Below, one piece after another: positions 1 to 12,489 of a DNA stretch of 64,000 nucleotides. The stretch is taken from contig JAUPFP010000007.1 in the NCBI GenBank assembly GCA_036925085.1, positions 687,501-751,500 on the forward strand. Reading direction: 5' to 3'. Made by a program: the position numbers and the translations under genes. The notes under the pieces are model-generated. The model searched no databases, was not told the origin of the DNA, and saw only the letters and a program-made list of their open reading frames with translations. Positions within the stretch are counted from its first letter, which is position 1, and every line of letters begins with the position of its first letter. This DNA is from Brachycybe producta. Its lineage: Eukaryota; Arthropoda; Diplopoda; Playtdesmida; Andrognathidae.

Positions 1-2258
1 TTCCCCCTTACAAATGGGCAATCACTGCTTGCACATATCTGTTTTAGCCTCACAGCAGGGGCCCCATTTCATTCATTGTAGACACACTATGTATACCTTT
101 TTTTCTTCTTATTATTTTCGCTTTACTTAAGATTCAAATTTAAGATGGAATCTTGACCCTTCAAGTGTCACTTGAAATCTCTGAAAAGGGTTTCAAATAT
201 GGAAAAATCATGTTCAAAAAGGAACTCAACAAAGGCAGGGTTTTTCGATTTGTTGGACCTCTGTTCTGAGGGTTCAAATTCAAGTTGCCCAACTTTTAAA
301 CTGTTGAGTATTAGAGAATTTGTTTTAATTTTTATTTTATTTAATAAAAAATTAAAATCAGCTAATTTTATTAGTTTTTTTTTCATAATATGTATTTTTA
401 TTTAACATTTTAGTTTATATTATATGGAAGTTCTACTTTATTTTTTTTTTTCCAAATACTTTTTGTTGGATCCATATAATACATTTGTAATGTTGTTGTT
501 GGGGGGGGTTTTTTATTCAGTGTGTGTTTATGTTTTCTCAAAGATGGCGTCTTTTTTGTATGTAATACAATATTTGAAAGAGAAATGGAAAGAAAAAAAG
601 ATGGGCGAACATTGTTCGTGATGTTGTGTACTGTGTATTAGGTTTGTGTTCCACTGACCTTGAACATGGCAAACTGAAAAGGGATGAAAAGAGGGGATAC
701 AGACACTTATCCCCCATCCCCTCTCGCACTCCCCCCTCAAAACCCCAGGTTTTCACCCCAAGTAAATCGATTTTTCTCCATAGATTTCCTTTTATACTGT
801 ATTAGACTCTAGTTATGAAACATACAAAGACTCTTTTGCTCTATTCCCCACCCCCTTTAAACCCCCCTTACCCCTACTTTATTCACTCAATCTTTTTTTC
901 TGTGAGTTACTGAAATATCACCCTCTCTATCCATCTTTCCCCTCCCACTTTTTAATCCCCTGGTAAAATACATTGAATATCACTTTTTAAGAAAATTTAG
1001 TTAAGATCAACCCTCCTCCCGTCCCCTTTATAAATGGATGGATAAATGGCCTATTTGCAAATCATAAAAATTCATAATTTATAAATGATCTAGGGTGATG
1101 ATGATACTTTGAACAGTGAGTAGTAGTAATCTTTAAAATTGTGTTAAAACAGTGGCTAATTTAGATAACCAATGGCCAACCCCAAAAAAGGGATCATCAT
1201 CCAGATTTGGTTCGCATTTTTGCAACCCGAATTCATTTCTTACAAATCCACCATTTCCATTAGATTTCATTGAACCACAGAGAGTTTATTATTATTATTA
1301 TTATTATTAGTCACCATAATAATAACAAACTCTTTGGACTAATCATTCGTTTGATATAGGTGGCGCCTGCTTATGAACCCAAGCTATGCAGAAACCCAAT
1401 AAGGGGCCTAAAACCTATGGCCACAGAATAAGGAGATACACAGAAAGGAGACTTTTGTGCGGCACCTTTGATATTGCTTTGACAGAAATCCATAACCTTG
1501 GAATCGGATTCCTAAGACACTTCTACGGAGCCGCCATTTTGAAAAAGAATAGAAAAGAAATTTTATCATAGAAGTCTATGGAAACTTGTTGCACCTGCGC
1601 AGAAAAAAAATCTGTCACAAGTTAATGACTCTGTTTTTCTTCTGTGTATCTTCTTATTCTGTACTATGGCGGCCATGTTGATAATTTCCGTTTTTAAAGT
1701 TTGGCAGAATTTCTCACACCTATTTTTACATGATTAGGGCTCGGATTTGTTTACAATATCATGAAAATATTGCGCATCTTGTGGTTCGAGGGCCAATATC
1801 TTGCCTTCTCTAACCACCCTTTTTTGATTAGACGACGTATAATTGCAATTACTCTATCACGTTCAATGAATTTCTGAAGGTGCATTCTCATGGTTATCTG
1901 TATAGAAGCACATTATAACTATGCCCAGTATGAATTGGTATATCATTTAAGGCGGTCAAATGTAAAATGTCATTCATTTTTTGTACGTCCATTGAACCCT
2001 ATTGTAACTGAAGCACTACGTATAGTTTGCGCCACCTATTGGCCACACTCAGTTTTGCCACGAAATGCTCCATAGAATGAGATCTTAGTTGCATTATCTC
2101 TTTTTTTAAACCTTTTTTTGGTCGTATTTGAAAATCTCTTTTTTACACTGATAACAAAATAGTGTCCGCGACCTCTTCAATCCTGTTGTCGTAAATCATA
2201 ATTCATTCATTTCTGTATGGGGCTTTATAAATGACACAAAAAGTTGTCGCTTCATAGG
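1..2258. other. Non-coding stretch left of the last visible sif exon
   Basis: I see no exon that can be supported here. On the minus strand this is probably a sif intron, because the exon ending at 2657 ends in a complete codon followed by GTAGGA and the catalytic domains are still missing. It is AT-rich with many C-rich runs. A degraded relative of the 52.8 kb MITE lies near 1733-1810, and a short inverted pair (ATAGGTGGCGC near 1357, GCGCCACCTAT near 2029) may mark another old element. The small open frames have no recognisable protein. Confidence 0.5.
1733..1810. mobile_element. Degraded half-copy of the 'TAGGGCTCGG' MITE family
   Basis: The stretch TAGGGCTCGGATTTG-TTACAATATC, followed by a TTGTGG...GGCCAATAT segment, resembles the left end and subterminal part of the complete element at 52841-53094. 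No matching right terminal repeat is visible, so I read it as a truncated or diverged copy. Confidence 0.45.
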
Positions 2259-2537
2259 TCCGCTTCACACGGAACACTTTGTGTCGTCACATTGTGTTTG
2301 ACGCGGCTTGCTTCACAGAAAACAATGCAATATTGTTAAAACATTCCACTGATATATGTAACCTTGATCACAAATGACGAATAGGGCGTGTTTGCCGTTT
2401 TTCGCTGTACTCTTCGCAACTGTGGTGCAAATAAAAAACGATGGCAGTGTCTCATGTGAACACCCCCATAATAATCAATGTTCTGCAAAAAACTTAACAT
2501 TTTTTGTGGCGACACAAAGTGTTCTGTGTGAAGCGGA
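2259..2537. mobile_element. MITE-like element with ~32-bp terminal inverted repeats
   Basis: The left end TCCGCTTCACACGGAACACT, continuing TTGTGTCGTCAC, is mirrored at the right end by GTGGCGACACAAAGTG followed by TTCTGTGTGAAGCGGA. The arms match with only two or three differences over about 32 bp and enclose about 215 bp without a coding sequence. This is the structure of a non-autonomous DNA transposon. It lies just downstream of the last visible sif exon, probably in an intron. Superfamily is not determined. Confidence 0.72.
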
Positions 2538-2656
2538 ATTTACTTTTTTAAGAGGCTAAAAATAGGCCACCCCATACATTTGGAGATAAATAAATGAAAA
2601 AAAAGCAACTGATTTGCGCATCTGTGTCAATATAATAATGAAGTTGGATTTCCTAC

Positions 2657-5600
2657 CTCGGACGATGTGAGATAACACAGGCGTGAGTCGGCACTCTCGA
2701 GTGAGGCCTGTTGTACGATACTGTGCTCGTGGTGATGATGATGATGTTGATGGGCGGCGGCGGCGGCCGCAGCGGCCAAACTAGCCGAACTGAAATGCAT
2801 GCCCGATTTGGAGTGGGTTAGGGGCAGGGTGCTCGATTTGCCCATCGGTGGACTGCCTGAGAAACACAAACACAGAACATTCACATTAGCAGCATACACA
2901 ACACTCATAAGATTAACAATAATCCGAACAAAATATATATTTGCCTATTTGGGGGGGGGGGGGGGACAAGAATTTTAATTTTGTTTTGTAAATTTTCAGA
3001 AATAAGAAAAGTTCTAAAAGGAATGAAGAACAATTCCGATGGTCTACTAACAGATAGTGGTTATTATTATATAATTAGTTAATTGCGTTGTTAATTACAG
3101 TGCCGAAGATAATCAACAGCCAATGAAACGATTGGTTAATTTAAGGTGGGATAAGTAAACAAACAAAAAACAACTTATATGTTAATTTCTCATTATGAAA
3201 ATTATTTCAAGTATTAATTGTAAAAAGGTGTTTCTTAATTAATTGAGGGTGAGATGGAAATATTTCGTTATTTGAGTGTGTGTGTGGGTGTGTTTTAGTG
3301 GGGGGGTTTAAGGGACTCACTTGATTGTGGTCTCATGGTCATCATCGGCTGTTGAAATCTTCGGTGTATCCGGTTGATCTCATTTAAGAAATCGAGTTTG
3401 GCCTCCCTACTACTCCTAGCGTTGGACCAATGTTCTGTTCCTTGTTCTTGGTCAACAACATGCACAGCTTCCGATACAATCGATTCTACATACATATATA
3501 TTAATATGTATAGTACGTATACGCACACACACTCACACATAGATTCTATACAAATCATAACAACAATAATAACAATAACAACAACAACAATAATTAGGTG
3601 GGTAGGGTGGTAATATTATGATTGAAAATCATTGTAAAATATTAAAATGCGGGTCGGCCACAAGAAAAGAGAGAGTCGGGAGACGCGGCAACTTATTATA
3701 AGACGTGTTTTAAGAAAAAAATTATCTATTTTTTAAAACACTTGTTATCTTAGGCTTGGAACACACAGACCACTTTTGGTCTGGTCAATTTCAACTGCAA
3801 AGTGAAGTCGGGTTGTCGCCAAAACCGACCACCACTTCGAATCTTTCTATAAAAAAAATATATTGAAACCACCTGTAACTTCATTTTGAAGTCGAAATCG
3901 ACCACTACGAGTGGTCTGTGTGCCAAGGCCCATAATCAAGGATTCAAGTGACCTTTTCACGTGAAATAGAAATAAATTTGTGAAATTGGCTACAATGAAT
4001 AACAGAATCGAATAGAAGGAATGAATTTTTTTTTTTTCATCATGAGGAGAAGGTTGGGTTTCAAATGGGGGTTTTTTTTTGGCAAGAGACAAGGATCCAG
4101 GTTCTTCTTTGACCTTTTTGTGATTTGTCTAGAAATAAGTCAAATAATGTCTTCTTCACCAGGCGGGGAGAGAGAGGACCCTTTTCATAAGTTATTATTA
4201 CAATGGGAGAATTGGTTTCTTTTTGTTTGTGCATTTCGTTGGCTTTTAAAAGTGATAAAATTAAAATGGAAAATCACCACAATACAAATCGATGATGGCT
4301 GTTGCTTACCTAGATTCTCCATGCTCTGAGTGAGAAGGGCCTCGAACGTATGCAGACTGTAGCTTTCGGCGTCCAGGCCCCTAGCAAGGGTGTTTCTCAG
4401 GTGCATTTCGTACTCCATGAGTAGACGGCTAGTCGGTGAGTTCGGTAGACCGGTAATGGGCAGACGATCGTCGTGACCGTAACCTCCACCCTCGCCGTTG
4501 CTTGAGCTTGGAGTGGTCGCATAACACTGATTATCGAAGAGAATGTTATCCGAAGGTGGCGACTGATCGTTATTCGGGAGATCCAGATACGTGCTCTGAT
4601 CGATGCTGCTACGGAAACTGTCCGAATGCGTGTAGGTGCTCTTGCGATCATAGTCCTGAGAACTGCTCCTTGATGACATGAGGAGACCTTGTTTGGAGGA
4701 CGATCTTCTGGAACGGCCACCGTGATCACGATGATGTTGGTGGTGTAGGAACGGGTGTATCATTCCTCCGTGATAAGACATGGCCCTCTCAGACGGAGAC
4801 TCATCGCCTGGAGATTCAGTCGACGTCATCGGTTGTAACATGCGCTTTAGAGCGTTGCTATCCAGACTCAGCGTTGAAATATCTCCTGACTGAGCGCCAC
4901 CCATTCCACCTCCTCCTCCTCCTCCACCACCGCCGCCACCTCCTCCTCCTGACCGACCACTTCCACCAGAACGTCCGGTTGCCGACATGGCCTGTTCGAA
5001 AACGTCGTCGGAACTCTTACTCTTGGTACGTCGATGACCTGGACCAGTACCAAACTTGGGAGGTGCCTCTCGGATGGACTCCATTTCACTGTAGTCAATG
5101 GATTTAGCAGCCTCTTTGCGAAAAAAAGCAGCACGACCTCGACCGTCTGACGCCGCCGTGCCGTGAGTGTTTCCATTTCCAACTCCGCCTCCTGTTCCCG
5201 TCTGATGCGTGACTCCGTCCATTGGAAACGATTTGATAGACCCATCACTTTTTGTCTGTTTGACGCCCATTTGATGGACGTTGCCATTGGCCTGAGCATT
5301 AGCTTGGTTGGAGGTTGCAAGTGGATTCACTCCTCGTCGAAGGGAATTCGCTACGTTGTCATAGACGGACGCACTGGACGGTGCCGTCGCGATCCGTTCG
5401 CGTTGGGTGGTGGGCATGCACGCGTCGTCCACACCTGTCCGTCCGCCCTGTTGTACTCTGGGTAGAGTCGATGCACCTACAAAATATAAAAGAGAAAACG
5501 GTTGTAATGCTAATGATTACGACGAAGACGATGTTTTACCTGTGATTCTTCCTCTGGCTTCTGCCCTCATACGTTGAAGGTTGTGTAGGTTTTCTCGGGT

Positions 5601-7820
5601 CATGCAGGTACATTGAGGCTCTCTGAGGCGTGAAGGAGAACTTGGCGTTGACAATGGTTTCCTCTTGCCTTTGATCTTTTGCTATTGTTGTTTGACATTA
5701 TTATAGACGAAAATAAATTATTAATCCAGAATTAATCTACTCTCCTCCATGTTTGAACTTTGTTTCTCACAACTTAGCTCTTAGCTGTTGATTTTACGTG
5801 TGTTTAATGTCAGGGATATTAAAAGAGGAAAGGGGGGGGGGTGATGGTGAGATTATTATAATAATATCGTATCTACATTATGTGACATGGTCATTTAAAG
5901 AGCGGCCACACATGTAGAATAGAATCATTAATGGTCATGTTTGGGTCAGTCAGTGGTCATCCGTCATTACTTAATCGTACGTACCTTCGGAGGTTCTAAT
6001 TTGAGCGAATAGGATGAAGAAGCTTTCCGAGAAAACTTGAATGATGGAGACTGTAAAGAACACCATCATCATCATCATCATCACTTTAAATTTATTACTA
6101 AAACATGGTTTAAGATAGGAAATAGAAAGGAAGGACTTTATTGGTTGAGACTAGAAGAGGCACAGGAGAGATACATCTGGTCCGAAATTTCACTTAATTA
6201 TACTTATTTATTTATTTGAACGGGGAAATTGACGACATTTAATCTTCTAATTAAAGTGAACAAATTTTAAAATTAAAAAATAAAACTACACGAAGGAGAG
6301 ATTGAGATTGTTCGCAGTGATTGCCTACCTTCAGGCGGTCAACTAGTATTTCAATTTGAAGATGTTGACTATTTTTTTTTTTTCAATCCTTGTTCCAAAT
6401 AACAGGCTAACAGACAACCAAATACAAAAAAGGGGCGTGGGAGGGTGCGAGGTGAGTGGGGATTCTGATAGAAGACCATAGTAATGGTGGGTGGTGGTGA
6501 TTGAATCGATTTGTGTGTTCGAGACTTGTTTTCGTTTCATCAACTTCAACGGTTTTCCTTGAGATTTGATTCAATTCACTCACAGCTAAAACCCTTGTTA
6601 TTTGTTTTCATCATCATCATCATCATCATCATCATACGCATCAATCATGTGACCTTTCCTTTTATTATTGGGTCTTACGGGTGCTTTTTTCTTCTTATTC
6701 GATTTATTCTACATTTTTTAGTTTCCATGCAAACAAAGGGCCTAATATTACAATTAATTTCGTTATTTTCACTTTACTTCCTGTGTTGGAATGGTTGGAT
6801 CTGTTTAGGGAATCCCAATTTACACGTGAATTATTAGTAATTAGAGGAGGAGGAGGATTATTGGAAGTAAGCTTGCTTCAAATAAGTGTTGGGTTTTATT
6901 TTAACTTGATTCAGTAATATTCGTACAAAGTTAACTAAGTAGAGGAGAGTTGTATTCGTATTATTTATATTTAATTTGGTAGTCAATCTGATTGTCCCTC
7001 TCTCTTTCTCTTTATCAATGAATTTAATTACCTTGGCCAACCAAAACAGTGGATTCATCATGTGGAAGTATGTTGTAAATGACCAACAGACGACAATTAC
7101 GACTACGAAAGATGGGATGTGCTGAAGAATAAGACGGTAGTTTTGTTGGTGATTCTGGTGTTGGTGGTGGGGATACGGTTCTGATTTGAACATGACCTCT
7201 TCTTCTGTCTCCTTCTCGGCATGTACGTAACAAACGTATGCACGGCATGCACAAAATCTCAACGAGATATCATCGTCATGCAACATGCAACAAAACATCC
7301 AACATAAAATAACTAGTTATATAACTAATTAGTTATTTGCAGTGTGAAGTTCCATATTAGTTCGACCATCATCATCATTCACTGTTTGGTCCAGTTGTGT
7401 GCGCACATCGATGCCAACAAGACTTAAGTTTTGCACTAAGTTTCATCCGTCGATTCGTTCAACTTCTGGTTAGGTGGTCCGTGTCTCTCCCTCTCTCTTT
7501 CTCATTCTATCTATCTGCATTCAATGCATATGCATAATATGTGCATTCAATGGCACATATAATATATATATATAGAGAGAGAGAGACTCGGATTACATTA
7601 GAATTGAGTTCTCTCTTTTTTCCCTGGTTTTCACATTTTTCCGCTCGTAATCGATTTTTCTTTCTCAGTTTTTTTAGTAGACACCACCAACGGCATTCGA
7701 TTAAAATACTGCTACTAGAAAGTATAGTCTCTAAAAGAGGAGCAAGAATCCTTATGGAATATGCTTGTGTATTAGGAGGAGGAGGATAGTAAGAATGGTA
7801 AAGGCCATTGTGATGATAAG

Positions 7821-7886
<66 letters not shown>

Positions 7887-10800
7887 GTCCTGAGTAATAT
7901 AGTGACAGTGCATATCTGTTCCCCATGTGGCGTTGACAGGTGAAATGCACCCTGTGAAGACATTACAGGAGATAGAGGCCATGATCCCTTCTAACTTGTG
8001 CCCCACCCTCTTCGTGTTGACATTGAGTGTATGATTTTAGATTGTCTCTTATTCTCTTATTCATCGGTTTATCCACCAATGTGATGACACGTCTATAGAT
8101 ATGTTTGAATTCGGGATGGGCAATTCGAATCTTGCTAATCTTGACAAATATTCGAGATTCGAAAACTCGAATCTTCGCTCTTTTTTCGTCTTTCGAATCC
8201 TAACCGAAAAAAACTGTTAAAACTTTTGTAAAATTAGTTTTAACTCCAATAGAAGCGTTCGTTAACAAAAAGCCACACCGTTTCTTATCAATTCAATATT
8301 TAATATGTATTTATTAATTTAGTATTATTTCATTTATTTGAATCGGAATATATAGACATTTGTCCTAAAACCACTTTTTTTGTTCTCTTTTCATATGGTT
8401 TAGTGTCTTTCGGTCTAGTATGTTAAATAGGTTTTTGCGCGCCTGGGGCGTACAAAAAACGTCAAATGACGTGAATTTACACTACTGATTAGTGCAAATG
8501 TCCTTTTAGACCAAGTGGTTTTAGGGCAAATGTCCCTTTAAGGCAAATGTTGTTAGTGCATTTGTCTATTGGGCAAATGTCTCGCACCCATTTGTATCTT
8601 TTTAATGAATAATATAGGATTCTTATATGAAGAATTCGAGAGATTCGAGAACCTTTTAGGATTCGGATTCGGATTTCTAGAAAATTTAGGATTCGTCCCA
8701 CCTCTAGGTTGAGAACATATTATCACACAACTTTAAATTTATACAAATGTCCTCCTCCCGTTAAAGCGAGTTCTTTGGAACTAAGTGACCACGTTTGTCC
8801 ACGCAACTAACCAACGAGTGTGGTTCACAACAATTCCGATTATAATTATAACACAATCAGATAAATTAATTAATTATAGTATATCAATTGATTGGCGGGA
8901 AAGAGAAACCAAGTGTATAGAAGTGGACATTGGTGGTCATTCTTGAACAGGGTGGAAAAAAATCGGATTATTTTTAATTTAAATCGTGATAAAAATTAAA
9001 AATTTAAATAAATATAAATTATATTTTACATAAACAACATAAAACAAGTAAAGTTTTAAGAAACAATTATTGACTTGTAACTACAAATTATTAATTTAAT
9101 TTTTTTAATAAACGTAGTTATTTTTAATAATAATAATCATCAAATAATCAAGTTTTTCTTAATTTTTTTTTTTTGAAAAAAAAAATCCAAAAGAATCTGT
9201 TTTTATTTTTTAAGTTTTATTTAAAAAAAAATCACTTGATTGAAATTGCAAATTAAATGAATCCACCCTGCTTTTGACTATGGTTATACCTTGTACACAC
9301 ATGAGTTAAATGAATTCAAATTAAAATGTGTTTAGGTGAATTTATACGGAATCCAGTTAAGGACATGAACACCTAATAAAAGTTGACTTTATTATTAATA
9401 TTTTAAATTGAAATACTAAATCAATATTTTGTCAATAGTTTATAATATTAGATTTAAGTATTAACTCAATATTTTCAGGTTAATTAACTGAACAAATTGA
9501 ATTCGACGACATATTGTTTGTTGCCCATCACAGATTGCTCTGTAGAACACGTTTATTATTTAAATTGCATTTAAATTATCAGGTGTGTGTACTAGGTATT
9601 AGGTTAGGATGTTATTTCTGATGTTTCTCCTGTGCTCTTCTTCTTCTTCAGTCAAAATGTTTGACGAGAACGCGGTAAAAAAAAAGGAAATGTAGGAAAG
9701 AAGAAGAAAATGTTTTCGAATTATTTTTTTGTCGACTTACGCAACATTCTCGAAATTGTTTGGCATCGATCGGTGACGTAAAATTGAGCCCCCAGGTGTC
9801 GCCGGTTGCTGGATCTTTCCAGTAAACGAAACATTCCGAGGCCTGTCCTAGTCTGGTTCCTATAAAAATAATAACAATTAATAATAAACTCTCCGACCCT
9901 CTTTTTTTTTTTACGGTCGATCGCGTGTGCTTTTTATATATAAATCATACATATTACGGTACCTGGTTGTACGAGGCGAACGTCCAGAATCTTATCCACT
10001 TGAGAATTGTAGGCAGTGATGTGAAACACACATTCGGGCGTGTCTTGAATACAGGTGATGTTGACGGGGACCAAGTCCTCGGACACCTGCTGCCATTTGA
10101 CGTTGCCCTGAGCGCTCACGTGAAACACCTCCGCCCAAAGCCTATTCCGAAAAACACGTAACTTAATTACTAAACGAAACACAACACTCGTTCGATAATT
10201 GAGTTCTTCTTTCGACCGTCTGTTTGTTTGGAGCCAATGCTAATTAGGATTCTTAAAAAAAAAATCTTTCTAGTCCCTTACTATTTTCTCCCTCCTTTTT
10301 AGTGAGAGGTGTGCCGCAAGATTGTGGTTTAAATGTGGGTGTCTCAAATGTTTTAACACATGATGAACACCGGATGTATATATATATATATAGAAATAGG
10401 TATATTAGGTAAATAGATAGATAGATAGGTTGAGAGATAGGTATAACTAGAGAGAGAGAGAGAGAGAGATGGGCGTGTCTGTTGATCGTTTGCCATTTAA
10501 TATGGGCTGCCATCGTGTTTGCAGTGATTGCCTGCAGACAAGGGGGTTAATGTAAAAGTTACAGAGACGTGTAACAATGTGATCGTTCAGTTATATATTC
10601 CCAGTAAAATTGCAACATATATACATTAAGATAAAAGCAAACACAAAAAACCGTTGTTCACTTTTAACATACGCTCGTTTTTCTAGATGTTCGTCTGCTT
10701 ACAAATGTGTGTAAAAGAGAAGGAGGATTGTTTAAAAGGGGGGAAGAGGGGGAGAGAGGGCATAACTCCATCCATTTCTTGTATAAAGAGCCATTACTTA

Positions 10801-11531
10801 AAAAATAACACATGACTTTAAATTACTCTCAAGGGAGTAATTCTGAGCTGTGTGTGTTTCATTTTTGACTGTTAAACGAATGAACATACACATAACACAT
10901 GTGTCTTGTGTGTGTCGCTACTGACACAATTACATTGTGCTCTTCTTATAAACAAAATCAATAGAGACGAAATAAACCAACTGAAATGGCTATCCATTCA
11001 TTCACATTCATTGCGAATTTGAATGAAAGATGTGACTTATATTGGGGGGGGGAGGCTGCACGTCCACCAAAGTTAAAATATAAACCCATTGTGTAACATA
11101 TCACTCAATTAACAACAACACACTTTATTAGCACTAATAATTATTATCATTTAGGTGTGACCTAAACTAATTAACCAATATAAAACTAATTAGTCATTGG
11201 TTTAATATCTGGGTGATTTACACCGCAAGAAGATAGAAGCAACGACGACCTATTAGAATTCGTTAATTTATAATTAAATGATCTATCTATCTATCTCTCT
11301 CTCCTTCTTCTTGACTGAAATTTGATCCACTGGTGAGGCCTGTCCTTAGTTATAACTCCAATGCCTCCTCTGCCCCCCCCCACCCTCACGAACTAGGCTA
11401 TAAGGAAGCAAAAGCCCAAAATGGAAAAATGGATTTCTCTCTTTCTCTCTCACTTTTTCTATCTGTCAGTCTCTCCTTCCCTCTCTTTATCTATCTTTCA
11501 GCCTCTCTCTCTCTCTCTATCTATCTTTCAG

Positions 11532-11582
<51 letters not shown>

Positions 11583-11814
11583 TTCAGCCTCTCTCTCTCT
11601 CTTTTTCTATCTTTCAGCCTCTCTCTCTCTTTTCGTTTGATCATCTCTGTGCAGCCGTTCGTTGCCATGGCCGCCAAGACGTTTCCATGGCAACAAGAAC
11701 GCACACACATATGCACACAGCTGCTGATTTCCTTCTCTTCTCTCTTTCCCTTGAAATCATGAATCGAATCGACGCCACCACCGAAGCAGTCTCATTATTC
11801 TTTCGTCTTCTGGA

Positions 11815-11852
<38 letters not shown>

Positions 11853-12477
11853 ATTATATAATAACATATGAACGCGATCAGTACACACTACAAGGGGGGT
11901 TTAGAAGGAGGTACGGAAGGAGGGGTTCTTTTATGAGGGTAGTCCGCGAATTAACCAACCTTTTTGAAGAGAACCACTCGCTGAAATTGAAACTTGCAAC
12001 AACAAAAAATAATTGTAATTTCTGTCTGCGCTCAATATTTCATAAACCACCAGAAGGAGAGTGTATATTTTCTTCCTTTTTAATCTCATTTCTATGCAAA
12101 CGTATTACGAAATTGAAATGAACCCCCAGAGAGAAAGAGAGAGAGAGAGAGAGAGATGGTTATTTATACACATATATAACGCATCCATTTACATATAACG
12201 CGTCCATTACACGAAATGTATGTCTTATTTCGCGAAATGCACATAGAATTGACCTGATGCAAAATATACAATGGACAATTATACGAAATGGATGCTACAT
12301 ATGTACTGTAGATTACATAGATCTACATACTGTGTACATGAGAAAATATAAATTAAAATTAGCCTCTTACCGAAGGAGGTGTCCGTCGCGCCGCCTGGTG
12401 GCTTGCCATGGCGAATCCTCGTAACGATACGCCTTGCGGATGAGTGGCGCACAAGAGCAACTCAATTTGTTGCCCAT
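2657..12477 (-). CDS. sif: still life / TIAM-family Rac GEF, N-terminal part (partial, runs off left edge)
   Basis: Eight coding exons are visible: 12371-12477, 9963-10141, 9741-9859, 5985-6050, 5540-5681, 4310-5476, 3321-3485 and 2657-2856. Together they give 715 codons with phase kept at each junction. The start at 12477 reads MGNKLSCSCAPLIRKAYRYE; Gly2 plus nearby cysteines suggests possible N-myristoylation and palmitoylation. Exons 2-3 encode a WH1/EVH1-like domain, about residues 36-135, with LWAEVFHVSA and TWGLNFTSPIDAKQF. Exon 4 reads SPSFKFSRKASSSYSLKLEP and exon 5 has KRKPLSTPSSPSR and CTCMTRENL. These match the Drosophila SIF N-terminus as I remember it. Exon 6 is long, Ser/Gly-rich and has a polyglycine run; exon 8 has Ala8 and His6 runs and ends RLCYLTSSE. 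In the family, PH, Ras-binding, PDZ and DH-PH domains follow and activate Rac at synapses; none of these lies in the window. Introns reach about 3.7 kb. Identity is confident; untranslated exons are not resolved. Confidence 0.88.
2949..2966 (+). repeat. Homopolymer G run in a sif intron
   Basis: A run of about 17 consecutive G bases lies within the intron between the last two visible sif exons. Similar long G or C runs occur near 13670, 15451, 30593, 40340, 53638 and 55240. They are a feature of this genome and are prone to length error in assembly. Confidence 0.8.
3753..3930. mobile_element. MITE-like inverted-repeat element in a sif intron
   Basis: The left end GGCTTGGAACACACAGACCA and the right end TGGTCTGTGTGCCAAGGCC are inverted copies with one mismatch. 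They enclose about 140 bp of AT-rich sequence that contains further GAAGTCG/CGACTTC pairs. No open frame is present. It lies between sif exons 6 and 7. Confidence 0.68.
7821..7882 (+). repeat. (GA)n microsatellite in a sif intron
   Basis: About 60 bp of uninterrupted GA dinucleotides lie in the long intron between sif exons 3 and 4. The Ser-Leu repeat open frames on the opposite strand are an artefact of this repeat. Confidence 0.95.
8100..8710. mobile_element. Possible old repeat built of ATTCGAA-type motifs
   Basis: The stretch begins GGGATGGGCAATTCGAATC and ends GGATTCGTCCCACCTCTA, with many internal ATTCGA/TCGAAT and GGATTCGGATTC motifs. The G-rich start and C-rich, roughly complementary end recall short, imperfect hAT termini. 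No clear target duplication was found, so the call is tentative. It lies in the long sif intron 3. Confidence 0.3.
11282..11640 (+). repeat. Pyrimidine tandem repeat (CT/TCTA with CTTTCAGCC units)
   Basis: A CT-rich satellite contains four near-identical joins in which TCTATCTTTCAG is followed by CCTCTCTCTCT, at about 11490, 11530, 11585 and 11615. It lies in sif intron 1 but on the strand opposite to the gene. The long Ser-Leu open frames here are repeat artefacts. Confidence 0.9.
11681..11694 (+). promoter_or_regulatory. X-box-like RFX motif in sif intron 1
   Basis: GTTTCCATGGCAAC fits the palindromic X-box consensus bound by RFX/DAF-19 factors. A partial second copy, GTTGCCATGG, lies 20 bp upstream at 11661. 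It is about 0.7 kb inside the gene from the sif start codon. Motif identity is visible; function is inference. Confidence 0.5.
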
Positions 12478-12481
12478 TCTG

Positions 12482-12489
12482 TGACGTCA
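12482..12489 (+). promoter_or_regulatory. CRE palindrome in the sif 5' leader
   Basis: TGACGTCA, the full cAMP-response/bZIP palindrome, lies five bases upstream of the sif start codon. By position it would be in the leader or core promoter. No other promoter element is obvious. Confidence 0.35.

Noticed and set aside
1386-1571. 61-codon open frame (MQKPNKGPKTYG...)
   Set aside because: No recognisable family, lies in repeat-like DNA next to the GGTGGCGC inverted pair; no support.
6329-6368. Candidate extra sif exon (AATAG ... CTGAAG|GTAGGC, minus strand)
   Set aside because: It has plausible splice sites but is 40 nt; both flanking junctions are in phase 0, so inclusion would shift the frame. 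The flanking exons already match the family without it.
7752-8006. Ser-Leu repeat open frames
   Set aside because: They are translations of a (GA)n/(CT)n microsatellite with no flanking conserved sequence.
11333-12121. 262-codon open frame on the plus strand
   Set aside because: Most of it is CT/TCTA satellite reading as Leu-Ser-Leu; it lies antisense in sif intron 1 and resembles no protein.
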